In this document: positions 1 to 7,077 of the stretch, piece by piece
Numbering within the stretch: the first letter of the stretch is position 1
How the letters are laid out: every line of letters begins with the position of its first letter
Source: Gemmatimonadota bacterium
GTDB taxonomy: Bacteria > Gemmatimonadota > Gemmatimonadetes > Gemmatimonadales > GWC2-71-9
Length of the DNA: 33,555 nt
NCBI GenBank assembly: GCA_003221895.1
Contig: QHUJ01000127.1
Span: 1 to 33,555 of the forward strand
Direction: 5' to 3'
The notes under the pieces: generated by a model
What the model was told of the DNA's origin: nothing
Seen by the model: the letters and a program-made list of their open reading frames with translations, nothing else
Databases searched by the model: none
Translations under genes and position numbers: made by a program

Positions 1-93
1 TAGCGTGTGCATCGTCAACACCTCTGGTCCGCCAAAGCGGTCGATTGCGATCGCTCTCATTCTTTCCGGGACCGTGCGTGAGACCTGAGCCAT
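1..93 (-). CDS. MDR-family (quinone oxidoreductase / zinc-type alcohol dehydrogenase) N-terminus, partial
   Basis: The reverse strand reads MRAIAIDRFGGPEVLTMHTL from an ATG at 60-58 to the window edge. This is the characteristic first beta-hairpin of medium-chain dehydrogenase/reductase proteins of the quinone oxidoreductase type, which use NAD(P)H and often continue with a PxPxPGxGEV motif. Only 20 to 31 residues are present, so substrate and cofactor cannot be judged. A second in-frame ATG lies at 93-91. The inner ATG has GGAAAG just upstream; the outer one has a weak GTGGGG. Family homologues usually begin close to MRAI, so the inner start is somewhat more likely. The rest of the gene lies to the left of the window. 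Confidence 0.6.
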   Translation of the reverse strand, partial: MAQVSRTVPERMRAIAIDRFGGPEVLTMHTL

Positions 94-272
94 GCCCCAC
101 TTTAAGCCCGCTGGAGTCCCGCGATCAAGCATGATCTTTCACAACTCTGGAAGAGAGATAGCGACAAGAGATAGGGAGGCAGGGAGGCAGGAGTAATAGG
201 TCCCATCCAACGCTATCTAGGGCGGAAACAGGGCACGATGGGACACAGTTATCGGATTGGTGGGAGGACAAC
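94..272. other. Intergenic stretch without a recognisable gene
   Basis: This 179-base segment is less GC-rich than its surroundings and separates the leftward oxidoreductase from the terminator of the typA unit. It should hold the oxidoreductase promoter, but I see no convincing -35/-10 pair. It contains a small inverted repeat, GATCA-AGCA-TGATC at 123-136, which could be an operator or chance, and a tandem GGGAGGCA pair at 174-189. No open frame with a ribosome binding site was found. Confidence 0.5.
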
Positions 273-296
273 AAAAAAGCCCGCCAAGAGGCGGCC
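273..296 (-). terminator. Rho-independent terminator after tRNA-Ile
   Basis: Read on the minus strand, GGCCGCC, a short CTCTT-centred loop and GGCGGGC form a GC-rich hairpin followed directly by six T residues. It lies 23 bases downstream of the tRNA 3' end and is correctly oriented to end a leftward transcript containing typA, the acidic protein gene and the tRNA. Confidence 0.85.
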
Positions 297-318
297 TAAG
301 TTGTTGATTTTATTGGTA

Positions 319-392
<74 letters not shown>

Positions 393-400
393 TCCTTCGG

Positions 401-646
401 CTACTCCCACTCCCTTTTCGGTCCCTTCTTTGGCCGGAACTCGTCGTCTTCCCCCTCGTCGAACTCGTCGTCGAGATCGTCGTAGTCGTCGTCCTCGGCA
501 TCGTCTTCGTCGAGCTCGTCCTCGTCCAGCTCATCATCGAAGTCTTCGTCGAGCTCCTTGTCCTCTTCGAATTCTCCGAACTCCTCGTCGACGTCGTCGC
601 TCCTGCGCTTGAGCGACCAGTTCGTCGACGTCTCGCGGGCCAGCAT
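401..646 (-). CDS. Hyperacidic small protein (81 aa), unknown function
   Basis: I do not recognise a family. A near-consensus ribosome binding site, GGAGGTG, lies 6 bases before the ATG at 646, which argues that this is a real gene despite its low complexity. Residues 1-16 are mixed and slightly basic (ending in LKRR). Residues 17-70 are dominated by Asp and Glu with scattered Phe and Tyr. The last residues (RPKKGPKREWE) are basic. No membrane segment or signal peptide is visible. The composition resembles disordered acidic tails, such as that of the RNA polymerase delta subunit, or nucleic-acid mimics, but this is only resemblance. It starts 54 bases after typA and ends 8 bases before tRNA-Ile, so it probably shares the typA transcript. 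The opposite strand shows Arg- and Ser-rich shadow frames. Confidence 0.75.
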   Translation of the reverse strand: MLARETSTNWSLKRRSDDVDEEFGEFEEDKELDEDFDDELDEDELDEDDAEDDDYDDLDDEFDEGEDDEFRPKKGPKREWE

Positions 647-700
647 TGCCCACCTCCGGCTGAGGTTTCTGTCGAACGCCTGCTCCAGGACCCATTCCGA

Positions 701-2548
701 CTACTCTTCCAGCGCCCGCTTCTCGCTGCGGGCCAGCTTGCGCCGATCCGTGGCGCCCAGTATCCGCTTGCGAAGCCTGAGCGAGGAGGGCGTAACCTCG
801 ATCAGCTCGTCGTCTTCGATGTACTCCAGCGCCAGCTCCAAGGTCATCTGGCGTGGCGGCTCCAAGATAATCATCTCGTCCGACGCCGTGGTCCGCATGT
901 TCGTGAGCTTCTTTTCCTTCGTCGCGTTCACATCCATATCACCCGGCCGCACGTGCTCCGCGATGATCATCCCCTCGTACACCGCGTCGCCCGGCTGTAC
1001 GAACATCGTACCGCGCTCCTGAAGATTGAAGAGGGCAAAGGCCACCACCGCCCCTTCCCGGTCCGCCACCATCACACCCCGGTTCCGGCCCGACAGCGGG
1101 CCGGCCCACAAATCGTACTCGAAAAAGCGGTGGTGGATGATTCCCGTCCCCCGCGTATCCGTCAAGAACTCCGAACGATAGCCCAACAGGCCGCGCGCCG
1201 GGATCTTGAAACGCATCCGCACCATGCCGAGGCCGGGATTCTTCATGTCCAGCATCGTGGCGCGCCGCGGCCCCAGCTTCTCCATGACCACCCCCACGTA
1301 CCCCTCGGGGCAGTCGATCATTAGCTCCTCGTACGGCTCGAGCCGCTCGCCGTTCGGGCCCTCCCGCGGAATGATGCGCGGCCGGCTCACCTGGAACTCG
1401 AACCCTTCGCGCCGCATCGTCTCCATCAGGATGCCGAGATGCAGCTCGCCGCGCCCGGACACGGTGAACGCGTACGGCGTGTCGGTATCCTCGACCCGCA
1501 GTGCGACATTACGCTCCAGCTCGCGGTACAGGCGCTCGCGGAGCTGCCGGCCGGTCACGAACTTGCCCTCGCGGCCCGCCAGCGGCGAGTTGTTGACCAG
1601 CATGTCCACCGAGATCGTCGGCTCTTCGACCGCGATGCCGGCGAGGCGCTCCAAATGATCCGGTGCCGTCACCGTCTTACCGATTTCGACGCCGGCGAGG
1701 CCCGCGACGGCGACAATCTCGCCCGCGCTGGCGGTCTCCAGCTCGGTCCGCTCCAGACCTTCGAACGCGAATAGCTTCACGATCTTGGCCTGCACGAATG
1801 CCCCATCGCCCACAGGACCCGGCTCGCCGATGCCCAGTAACGCCACCGTATCACCGACATGGACTTGGCCGCGCTCGATGCGCCCGATACCGATGCGCCC
1901 CAAATAGGACGAGTAGTCGAGCGTCGAGATCAACATCTGGAACGGACCGGCCTCCGTCGCCTTGGGCGGCGGAATCGTTCCGAGAATCGTGTCGAACAGC
2001 GGCGTCAACGTCGTTCCCGGCTCGTCGAGCTCCAAGGTCGCCGTGCCCAGACGACTCGACGTATAAAGGAAAGGGCAGTTGAACTGCTCCGGCGTCGCCT
2101 CCAGGTCCATCAGCAGCTCGAGCACCTCGTCGTGCACGCGCAGCGGTTCGGCGTCGGGCCGGTCGATCTTGTTGACCAGCACGATCGGCTTCAGACCGAG
2201 CGCGAGCGCCTTGCCCGCGACGAAGCGCGTCTGCGGCATCGGCCCCTCGGCCGCGTCGACCAGGAGCAGAAACCCGTCCACCATTCTCAGGATCCGCTCG
2301 ACTTCTCCGCCGAAATCCGCGTGCCCGGGCGTGTCCACGATATTGATCTTCGTATCACCCCACCGCACCGAAGTGTTCTTCGCCAGGATCGTAATCCCGC
2401 GCTCCCGCTCGAGCGGATTGGAATCCATGATGCGCTCCGCCACCTGCTGATTGGCGCGGAATACACCCGCCTGGCGGAGCATCTGATCCACCAGCGTGGT
2501 TTTCCCATGATCGACGTGGGCGATGATGGCGATGTTGCGTATCTTCAC
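701..2548 (-). CDS. typA: Translational GTPase TypA/BipA
   Basis: This is a ribosome-associated GTPase of the EF-G superfamily, known in other bacteria for roles in ribosome assembly at low temperature and in stress responses. The protein of about 615 residues matches the family length. It shows G1 AHVDHGKTT (residues 10-18), the RGITI switch I region, G3 DTPGHADFGGEVER, G4 NKIDR and G5 TSSRLG, followed by EF-G-like domains and the BipA C-terminal domain (GTMFVQPGDAVYEGMIIAEH). I chose GTG at 2548, giving MKIRNIAIIAHVDHGK, because AAGGA lies 9 bases upstream and family members start here. A longer frame reaching TTG at 2611 would run across the promoter. The downstream acidic protein gene and tRNA-Ile probably share the transcript. 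Confidence 0.96.
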   Translation of the reverse strand: MKIRNIAIIAHVDHGKTTLVDQMLRQAGVFRANQQVAERIMDSNPLERERGITILAKNTSVRWGDTKINIVDTPGHADFGGEVERILRMVDGFLLLVDAAEGPMPQTRFVAGKALALGLKPIVLVNKIDRPDAEPLRVHDEVLELLMDLEATPEQFNCPFLYTSSRLGTATLELDEPGTTLTPLFDTILGTIPPPKATEAGPFQMLISTLDYSSYLGRIGIGRIERGQVHVGDTVALLGIGEPGPVGDGAFVQAKIVKLFAFEGLERTELETASAGEIVAVAGLAGVEIGKTVTAPDHLERLAGIAVEEPTISVDMLVNNSPLAGREGKFVTGRQLRERLYRELERNVALRVEDTDTPYAFTVSGRGELHLGILMETMRREGFEFQVSRPRIIPREGPNGERLEPYEELMIDCPEGYVGVVMEKLGPRRATMLDMKNPGLGMVRMRFKIPARGLLGYRSEFLTDTRGTGIIHHRFFEYDLWAGPLSGRNRGVMVADREGAVVAFALFNLQERGTMFVQPGDAVYEGMIIAEHVRPGDMDVNATKEKKLTNMRTTASDEMIILEPPRQMTLELALEYIEDDELIEVTPSSLRLRKRILGATDRRKLARSEKRALEE

Positions 2549-2586
2549 CGAGTTAAGTCCTTGCTGGTCCCGTAATTGAGGCGCGC

Positions 2587-2615
2587 AGTATAAGAGGGTG
2601 GCAGGGGCCAAACAA
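2587..2615 (-). promoter_or_regulatory. Probable sigma-70-type promoter of typA
   Basis: On the minus strand TTGTTT (2615-2610) and TATACT (2592-2587) are separated by exactly 17 bases. The -10 matches the consensus at five of six positions and the -35 at three of six. Transcription would start near 2580, giving a leader of about 30 bases before the GTG at 2548. It sits in the short gap after the CDF gene, so typA need not depend on upstream transcription. Confidence 0.65.
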
Positions 2616-2626
2616 GGGCGCCCCGT

Positions 2627-3538
2627 TCAATCACAAATCGGTTCCCGCTCCACCTGCACCGTCACATGCTGGATTCCCAGCGCGCGCATCCGATTCTGCA
2701 CCGCCTCGAGCACCGGCTGATTATCGGTCGGATTCTTCACCACGAGGTGCCCGCTCATTGCCACCACGCCGCTCGTCACCGTCCAGAGGTGCAGGTCATG
2801 CACCGACTCAACTCCCGGCACGGAGGCGATGCGCTCGTGCACGTCGGAGAGCGCAATGTGCGCGGGCGTCGCCTCGAGCAGCACGTCGGTGCTCTCCTTC
2901 ACGAGCCGCCACGCGCTGCCGAGCACCAGGACCCCGATGAACACCGAGATCAGCGGATCTGCCACCGTCCAATGAAAAACCAGGACGATAACACCCGCGA
3001 GGAGTGCGCCCACCGAGCCGAGCAGGTCGCTGAGCACGTGCAAGTAGGCGGCCCGCTGATTGAGCGACTTGTCGTGATCGCGGTGCAGGACGAGCGTCGC
3101 ACCGAGATTCGCGACGAACCCGATAAATGCCACGCCGAGGAGCAGCGCACCGTTGACCGCGGGCGGTGCCCGGAAGCGATGCCACGCCTCGATGCCGATG
3201 CCGATCGCGATCGCGAACAGGACCGCGCCGTTCACCAGCGCGGCGAGGATCTCGAGTCGCAGGAATCCGAACGATCGTTCCGGCGTCGCGGGCCGCTGCG
3301 CGATCCAGGCGGCGATCAATGCCAATCCGAGCGCGGCCACGTCGGCGAGCATGTGGGCGGCATCGGCGAGCAGGGCGAGCGAGCCCGCCAGCCATCCGCC
3401 GGCCAGCTCGACCACCATCACGATCGTAGTGATGGTGAGCGCGAGCGTCAGGCGCCGTCGAGTCTCGACGTTGATAGGCGCGCGATAGGTGCAGTGGGCT
3501 TCAGCGGGGAGCACGAGTGTTTCCTCGGTGGGAAACAT
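2627..3538 (-). CDS. Cation diffusion facilitator family metal exporter (CzcD/ZitB-like)
   Basis: This inner-membrane antiporter would exchange divalent metal, most likely Zn, Co or Cd, for protons. The 303-residue protein has about six membrane segments from residue 30 to 215 and a cytoplasmic C-terminal dimerisation domain (VPGVESVHDLHLWTVTSG). Two HxxxD metal-site motifs are visible: HMLAD (H62, D66) in TM2 and HVLSD (H167, D171) in TM5. The His-rich loop between TM4 and TM5 seen in many zinc exporters is reduced to HRDHDK. The ATG at 3538 has no Shine-Dalgarno sequence and lies only 14 bases from the divergent gene, so a shorter protein is possible. The family is certain; the metal cannot be read from sequence. 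Confidence 0.93.
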   Translation of the reverse strand: MFPTEETLVLPAEAHCTYRAPINVETRRRLTLALTITTIVMVVELAGGWLAGSLALLADAAHMLADVAALGLALIAAWIAQRPATPERSFGFLRLEILAALVNGAVLFAIAIGIGIEAWHRFRAPPAVNGALLLGVAFIGFVANLGATLVLHRDHDKSLNQRAAYLHVLSDLLGSVGALLAGVIVLVFHWTVADPLISVFIGVLVLGSAWRLVKESTDVLLEATPAHIALSDVHERIASVPGVESVHDLHLWTVTSGVVAMSGHLVVKNPTDNQPVLEAVQNRMRALGIQHVTVQVEREPICD

Positions 3539-3552
3539 AATAACTTTAGGGC
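3539..3552. promoter_or_regulatory. Very short divergent intergenic gap between CDF and CorC/HlyC genes
   Basis: Only 14 bases separate the two start codons, and neither gene has a Shine-Dalgarno sequence. The gap contains TAACTTTA, which reads as TAACTT rightward (6 bases before the GTG at 3553) and TAAAGT leftward (4 bases before the ATG at 3538). A -10 element in this position would give leaderless or nearly leaderless mRNAs. This is an inference from spacing alone; promoters inside the coding regions are the alternative. Confidence 0.35.
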
Positions 3553-4905
3553 GTGAACGAGCTGGCCATGCGGGTCCTCGCCGTGATCGCGCTTGTAGCG
3601 GCGAACGCGTTCTTCGTCGCCGCGGAATTCGCGCTGGTGGCGTCCCGCCGCACGCGCATCGAGGCGATGATCCGGCGCGGCGACCGCAAAGCGCGCACCG
3701 TCCGCAAGGCGGTGACCGACCTCTATCGCATGTTGTCGGCCACGCAGCTCGGCATCACCCTCACGTCCATCCTGCTGGGCTTCGTCGCCGAAGAGACGGT
3801 GGCACACCTGTTCCGCGACTGGTTCAAAGCGCTCCCGGCCGGGCTCGAATTCCTGACGCGCGGCGGTGTCGCCTCGGTCGTTGCCGTCGGCATGATTTCA
3901 TTTCTGCACGTCGTATTCGGTGAGCTGGTCCCCAAGACCTGGGCGATCACCTACCCGGAAGCAACCAGCCGGTGGGTCGCCACACCCCTCATCCTGTTCT
4001 CCTGGATCACGCGGCCCTTCAACTTCCTGCTGAACGCGAGCGCGCGCCTGGTCCTGGGCGTGATCGGCGTCAGGAGCTCGAACCCCGAGCTCGACCGCGT
4101 TCATTCCCCCGAAGAGTTGCGCATGCTCGTCGAGCAGAGCCGCAAGACCGGCGGACTCGGCGCCGGTGATGCGCGGCTGCTGGAGGGCGTCTTCGAGTTC
4201 AGCGAGAAGAATGCCCGTGAGGTGATGACGCCGCGCACGGCGATCGTCGCGCTGCCGGCCGAGGCTTCGCTCGCCGAGGCCGCAGACCGCGTTGCCGCAG
4301 CGGGGCGCTCGCGCTACCCCGTCACGGGTGAGTCGCTCGACGATGTCGTCGGCATCGTCCACGCCAAAGACATTCTCCGCGGCCTGCTGTCGGGTTCCGA
4401 AGCGCCGGTGCAGGGCATCGCGCGCCCGGCGTTCTTTGTTCCCGGCACACGCGAGGTCGAGGATGTGCTCGCCGACATGAAGCGCCAGAAGGTGCACCTG
4501 GCGATCGTGCTCGACGAATTTGGCGGCACCGCCGGTCTGGTGACGATGGAAGATCTGCTCGAAGAAATCGTCGGTCCAATTTACGACGAGTATGACCAGG
4601 CGCCGCCGACTGCTACGGCTGGCGTGGCGGGCGGCCTGGGATCCGGCGAAGGAGGCGTTCCCATCGTCGCGGGCAGCACGGAGATCGCCGAGGTGAATCG
4701 CCTGCTGCGGCTACAACTGGATGATGCCGATTACACCACGATCGGAGGATTGATCTTCGGACGGTTAGGTCGTCTGCCGAAGGTCGGGGACCGCGTGAAC
4801 CTGCAGGGCGCAACGTTCGAGATTCTGGAGATGGACGGCCGGCGCGTGGGACGAGTGCGCGTGTGGCCGGCAACCGCTACGCAGGTGCCGGAGCCGACCG
4901 GCTAG
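3553..4905 (+). CDS. CNNM/CorC/HlyC-type membrane protein with CBS pair
   Basis: This is a hemolysin C/CorC family membrane protein; family members are linked to magnesium or cobalt efflux. The 450-residue protein has a DUF21 (CNNM) transmembrane domain over about residues 1-190, with FGELVPKTWAI in the conserved family position. Two CBS domains follow (about 205-330: EVMTPRT, GIVHAKD, DEFGGTAGLVTMEDLLEEIVG), which usually bind adenine nucleotides. A C-terminal CorC_HlyC domain (about 355-440) ends the protein. The start is GTG at 3553 with no clear ribosome binding site; an in-frame ATG at 3568 is the alternative. The 3' end overlaps convergent pdxA by 29 bases. Confidence 0.93.
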   Translation: MNELAMRVLAVIALVAANAFFVAAEFALVASRRTRIEAMIRRGDRKARTVRKAVTDLYRMLSATQLGITLTSILLGFVAEETVAHLFRDWFKALPAGLEFLTRGGVASVVAVGMISFLHVVFGELVPKTWAITYPEATSRWVATPLILFSWITRPFNFLLNASARLVLGVIGVRSSNPELDRVHSPEELRMLVEQSRKTGGLGAGDARLLEGVFEFSEKNAREVMTPRTAIVALPAEASLAEAADRVAAAGRSRYPVTGESLDDVVGIVHAKDILRGLLSGSEAPVQGIARPAFFVPGTREVEDVLADMKRQKVHLAIVLDEFGGTAGLVTMEDLLEEIVGPIYDEYDQAPPTATAGVAGGLGSGEGGVPIVAGSTEIAEVNRLLRLQLDDADYTTIGGLIFGRLGRLPKVGDRVNLQGATFEILEMDGRRVGRVRVWPATATQVPEPTG

Positions 4906-5779
4906 CCGGCGCGTCGCGCTTCGCCTCGGCGAGCTGCACCGCCAGCTCGAGGGCCGCGCGCATCGATCCGGCGTCCGCGACGCCCTTTCCCGCGATGTCG
5001 AATGCCGTGCCGTGGTCGGGAGCCGTCCGAATGAACGGGAGACCCAGCGTCACGTTCACACCCGTGCCGAAGCCCGAAACCTTCACCGCCGTCATCCCGA
5101 CGTCGTGATAGGGCGCAAGCACAGCATCGAACTCACCACGCAGCGCTTTGACGAACACGGTGTCGGCGGAAAGCGGGCCCGCTGCGCCGAGCGCCGTCGC
5201 CGCAGGATGCAGTACCCGCTCATCCTCGTCGCCGAACAGGCCGCCCTCACCCGCATGCGGATTGAGCGCGCACACGGCGAGTCGCGGCTCCGCGATACCC
5301 CACCACCGTTGCAGCGCATCCGTCGTGATCCGTCCGGCCTGGACGATCCGTTCGGTGCTGATGGTCGAGACCACGTCCCGCAGGGGCAGATGCGTCGTCA
5401 CCAGCACGACGCGCAGCCGTCCTGTCGCGAGCATCATGGCGACGGGCACGTCCCCGGCGAGGTGTGCCAGGAATTCCGTGACACCGGGATATTGGTAACC
5501 GGCAGTATGCAGCGCCTGCTTGTGAACGGGCCCCGTGACGATGGCATCGACCTGACCGGCCAGCGCCTGACGCGCGGCCGCTTCGATCGACTGCGCGGCG
5601 GCGCGTCCCGCCTCCAACTCGCTCCGCTCACCGTCGTCGTCCCAGCCGCCCACGATCTGCACTTCCGCATTGAGCGGCTGCCGCATCGCCTTGCGAACAA
5701 CCTCCGGTCCGATGCCGCGCGCATCACCGACGACAACCGCAAGGCGAGGCCGCGCCGGCAGCGGGCGAAGAGGCGCCAT
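4877..5779 (-). CDS. pdxA: 4-hydroxythreonine-4-phosphate dehydrogenase PdxA
   Basis: PdxA oxidises 4-phosphohydroxy-L-threonine with NAD in the DXP-dependent pyridoxal phosphate pathway. Family motifs are present: GDARGIGPE (GDPAGIGPE in most), VDAIVTGPVHKQALH, TTHLPL, NPHAGEGG, APYHDVGM (usually YHDQG) and the ending TAPDHGTAFDIAG. The three metal-binding histidines of the family are kept (in TTH, YHD and DHGT). At 300 residues it is about 30 shorter than E. coli PdxA. The loss falls after the first helix, where the usual strand and loop are compressed into a few residues before a Glu/Arg-rich segment. The start lies 2 bases after the surA stop, repeating the surA-pdxA order known from Enterobacteria. 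The end overlaps the convergent CorC/HlyC gene. Confidence 0.93.
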   Translation of the reverse strand: MAPLRPLPARPRLAVVVGDARGIGPEVVRKAMRQPLNAEVQIVGGWDDDGERSELEAGRAAAQSIEAAARQALAGQVDAIVTGPVHKQALHTAGYQYPGVTEFLAHLAGDVPVAMMLATGRLRVVLVTTHLPLRDVVSTISTERIVQAGRITTDALQRWWGIAEPRLAVCALNPHAGEGGLFGDEDERVLHPAATALGAAGPLSADTVFVKALRGEFDAVLAPYHDVGMTAVKVSGFGTGVNVTLGLPFIRTAPDHGTAFDIAGKGVADAGSMRAALELAVQLAEAKRDAPASRSAPAPA

Positions 5780-5781
5780 GC

Positions 5782-7077
5782 TCAGAGCCTGATGTCGATG
5801 TAGGTCTGGCGCTTCAGCTGATCGATGAAATGGCGAATCGCCAGCTGGTCGCCGAGCGTCTGACGGATGTTGAGCTTGACATCGTCGTACGAGAGCTCGC
5901 CCTCGGGATGGCGCGAGGTGACGTCGAGCACGACGAATTTCGGGTGCGGGCTATCCGCGCCGAGGGTGATCACCGGCTTGAGTCCCAGCGTCGTATCGCC
6001 GGCGACCACCTGCTGATATTCCGGCGGCAGCTTATCGAAGGGCGCGTCTTCCACGATCTTCTGCTCCTGCGGGTCGGCACGCCCCTTCGCGAGTGCATCG
6101 AACGATGCGCTGCCCTTAACGAGCGCAGCGTGCACGGAGTCGGCGAGACGATGCGCGATGCTGATCTGGGCGGCGGTGATCTCCGGGACGATCAGGATAT
6201 GACGCCCGAGCACCTCGGCCGGCTGCGTCCGCTCGATGTTGATGATGTGGAAGCCGAATGCCGTCTCGACGGGCTCCGAGATCTCGCCCGGCCGCATATG
6301 GAACGCCCAGTCCTCGAACTCCTTCACCATCACACCACGGCGGAACCACCCCAGCTCTCCGCCCTGCGCAGCCGATGCACTGTCACCCGAGAAGCGCTTG
6401 GCGGCCGTCGCGAAATCCCCGCCGTGGCGCAGCTGCACGACCAATGACTCGGCTAGCTGCAAGGCGCGGACTCTCGATGCCGAGTCGGGCATGGGGCGGA
6501 CCACGATTTGCCGGAATCCGATCGTCGCCGGCCGGCGCGGCTGCTGGGCTCTGTTCTGCTCCCAGAACTCACGCATCTGCGCATCCGTCGGCGGAATCGG
6601 CTTCAGCTTCCCCTTCTGCCGCTGCGCTTCGATCAACCGCTGTGCATAGAGCTGCCGCCGCTGCTCGTCGGCGAGCCAGCGGCGCCATTCCTCCACCGAA
6701 CCGAAGTGCGCCTGCTTGATCTGCTCGCGGAAGTCGACCTCGGACGGGAACTGCTTCCGGACGTTCTGGTACGTCTGCTCCACCTGATCGAGTACTTCCT
6801 GGTCGGTGATCTTGATCGCCGTGTCGCGCTGCGCCTGCTGCACGAGCAGCTCCAGCTCGATCAGGTGGTCGAGGATCTGATGACGCATCAGCATGCGGCC
6901 CGCGGAGTCCGGCGGCAGCGGCTGCCCCTGCGCCTGGGCCTGGACCATCTCCTCCTCGACCTGCGACGCCAGAATCGGCCGCGTGCCGACGATCGCCACG
7001 ATGCGATCGATCGGCTGCTGCGCGCCCGCCGCCGATACCAGCGTGAACCCCGCGATTACGGCGAGCAGCATCTTCAT
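5782..7077 (-). CDS. surA: SurA-like periplasmic chaperone / peptidyl-prolyl isomerase
   Basis: SurA escorts unfolded outer-membrane proteins across the periplasm. The 431-residue protein has a signal peptide (MKMLLAVIAGFTLVSAAGAQ) and a SurA N-terminal helical domain (about 25-160, beginning DRIVAIVGTRPILASQVEEE). A well-preserved parvulin domain follows at about 180-280 (GGELGWFRRG, VETAFGFHII). A second, much degraded parvulin-like domain occupies about 285-390, and a C-terminal helix resembles that of SurA. The ATG overlaps the stop codon of the upstream lipoprotein gene (ATGA), so translation is probably coupled. pdxA follows after 2 bases. Confidence 0.92.
   Translation of the reverse strand: MKMLLAVIAGFTLVSAAGAQQPIDRIVAIVGTRPILASQVEEEMVQAQAQGQPLPPDSAGRMLMRHQILDHLIELELLVQQAQRDTAIKITDQEVLDQVEQTYQNVRKQFPSEVDFREQIKQAHFGSVEEWRRWLADEQRRQLYAQRLIEAQRQKGKLKPIPPTDAQMREFWEQNRAQQPRRPATIGFRQIVVRPMPDSASRVRALQLAESLVVQLRHGGDFATAAKRFSGDSASAAQGGELGWFRRGVMVKEFEDWAFHMRPGEISEPVETAFGFHIINIERTQPAEVLGRHILIVPEITAAQISIAHRLADSVHAALVKGSASFDALAKGRADPQEQKIVEDAPFDKLPPEYQQVVAGDTTLGLKPVITLGADSPHPKFVVLDVTSRHPEGELSYDDVKLNIRQTLGDQLAIRHFIDQLKRQTYIDIRL

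Noticed and set aside
123-136. GATCA-AGCA-TGATC inverted repeat as an operator
   Set aside because: Five-base arms are expected by chance in a window of this size, and no regulator gene is adjacent. It is noted only within the intergenic entry.
430-1022. Arg- and Ser-rich rightward frames opposite the acidic protein gene and typA
   Set aside because: They are mirror images of Asp/Glu- and Gly-rich codons on the other strand, have no ribosome binding site, and conflict with a certain typA.
2549-2611. N-terminal extension of TypA to a TTG at 2611
   Set aside because: It would cover the 17-base-spaced promoter, and homologues begin at MKIRNIAI; the GTG at 2548 has AAGGA upstream.
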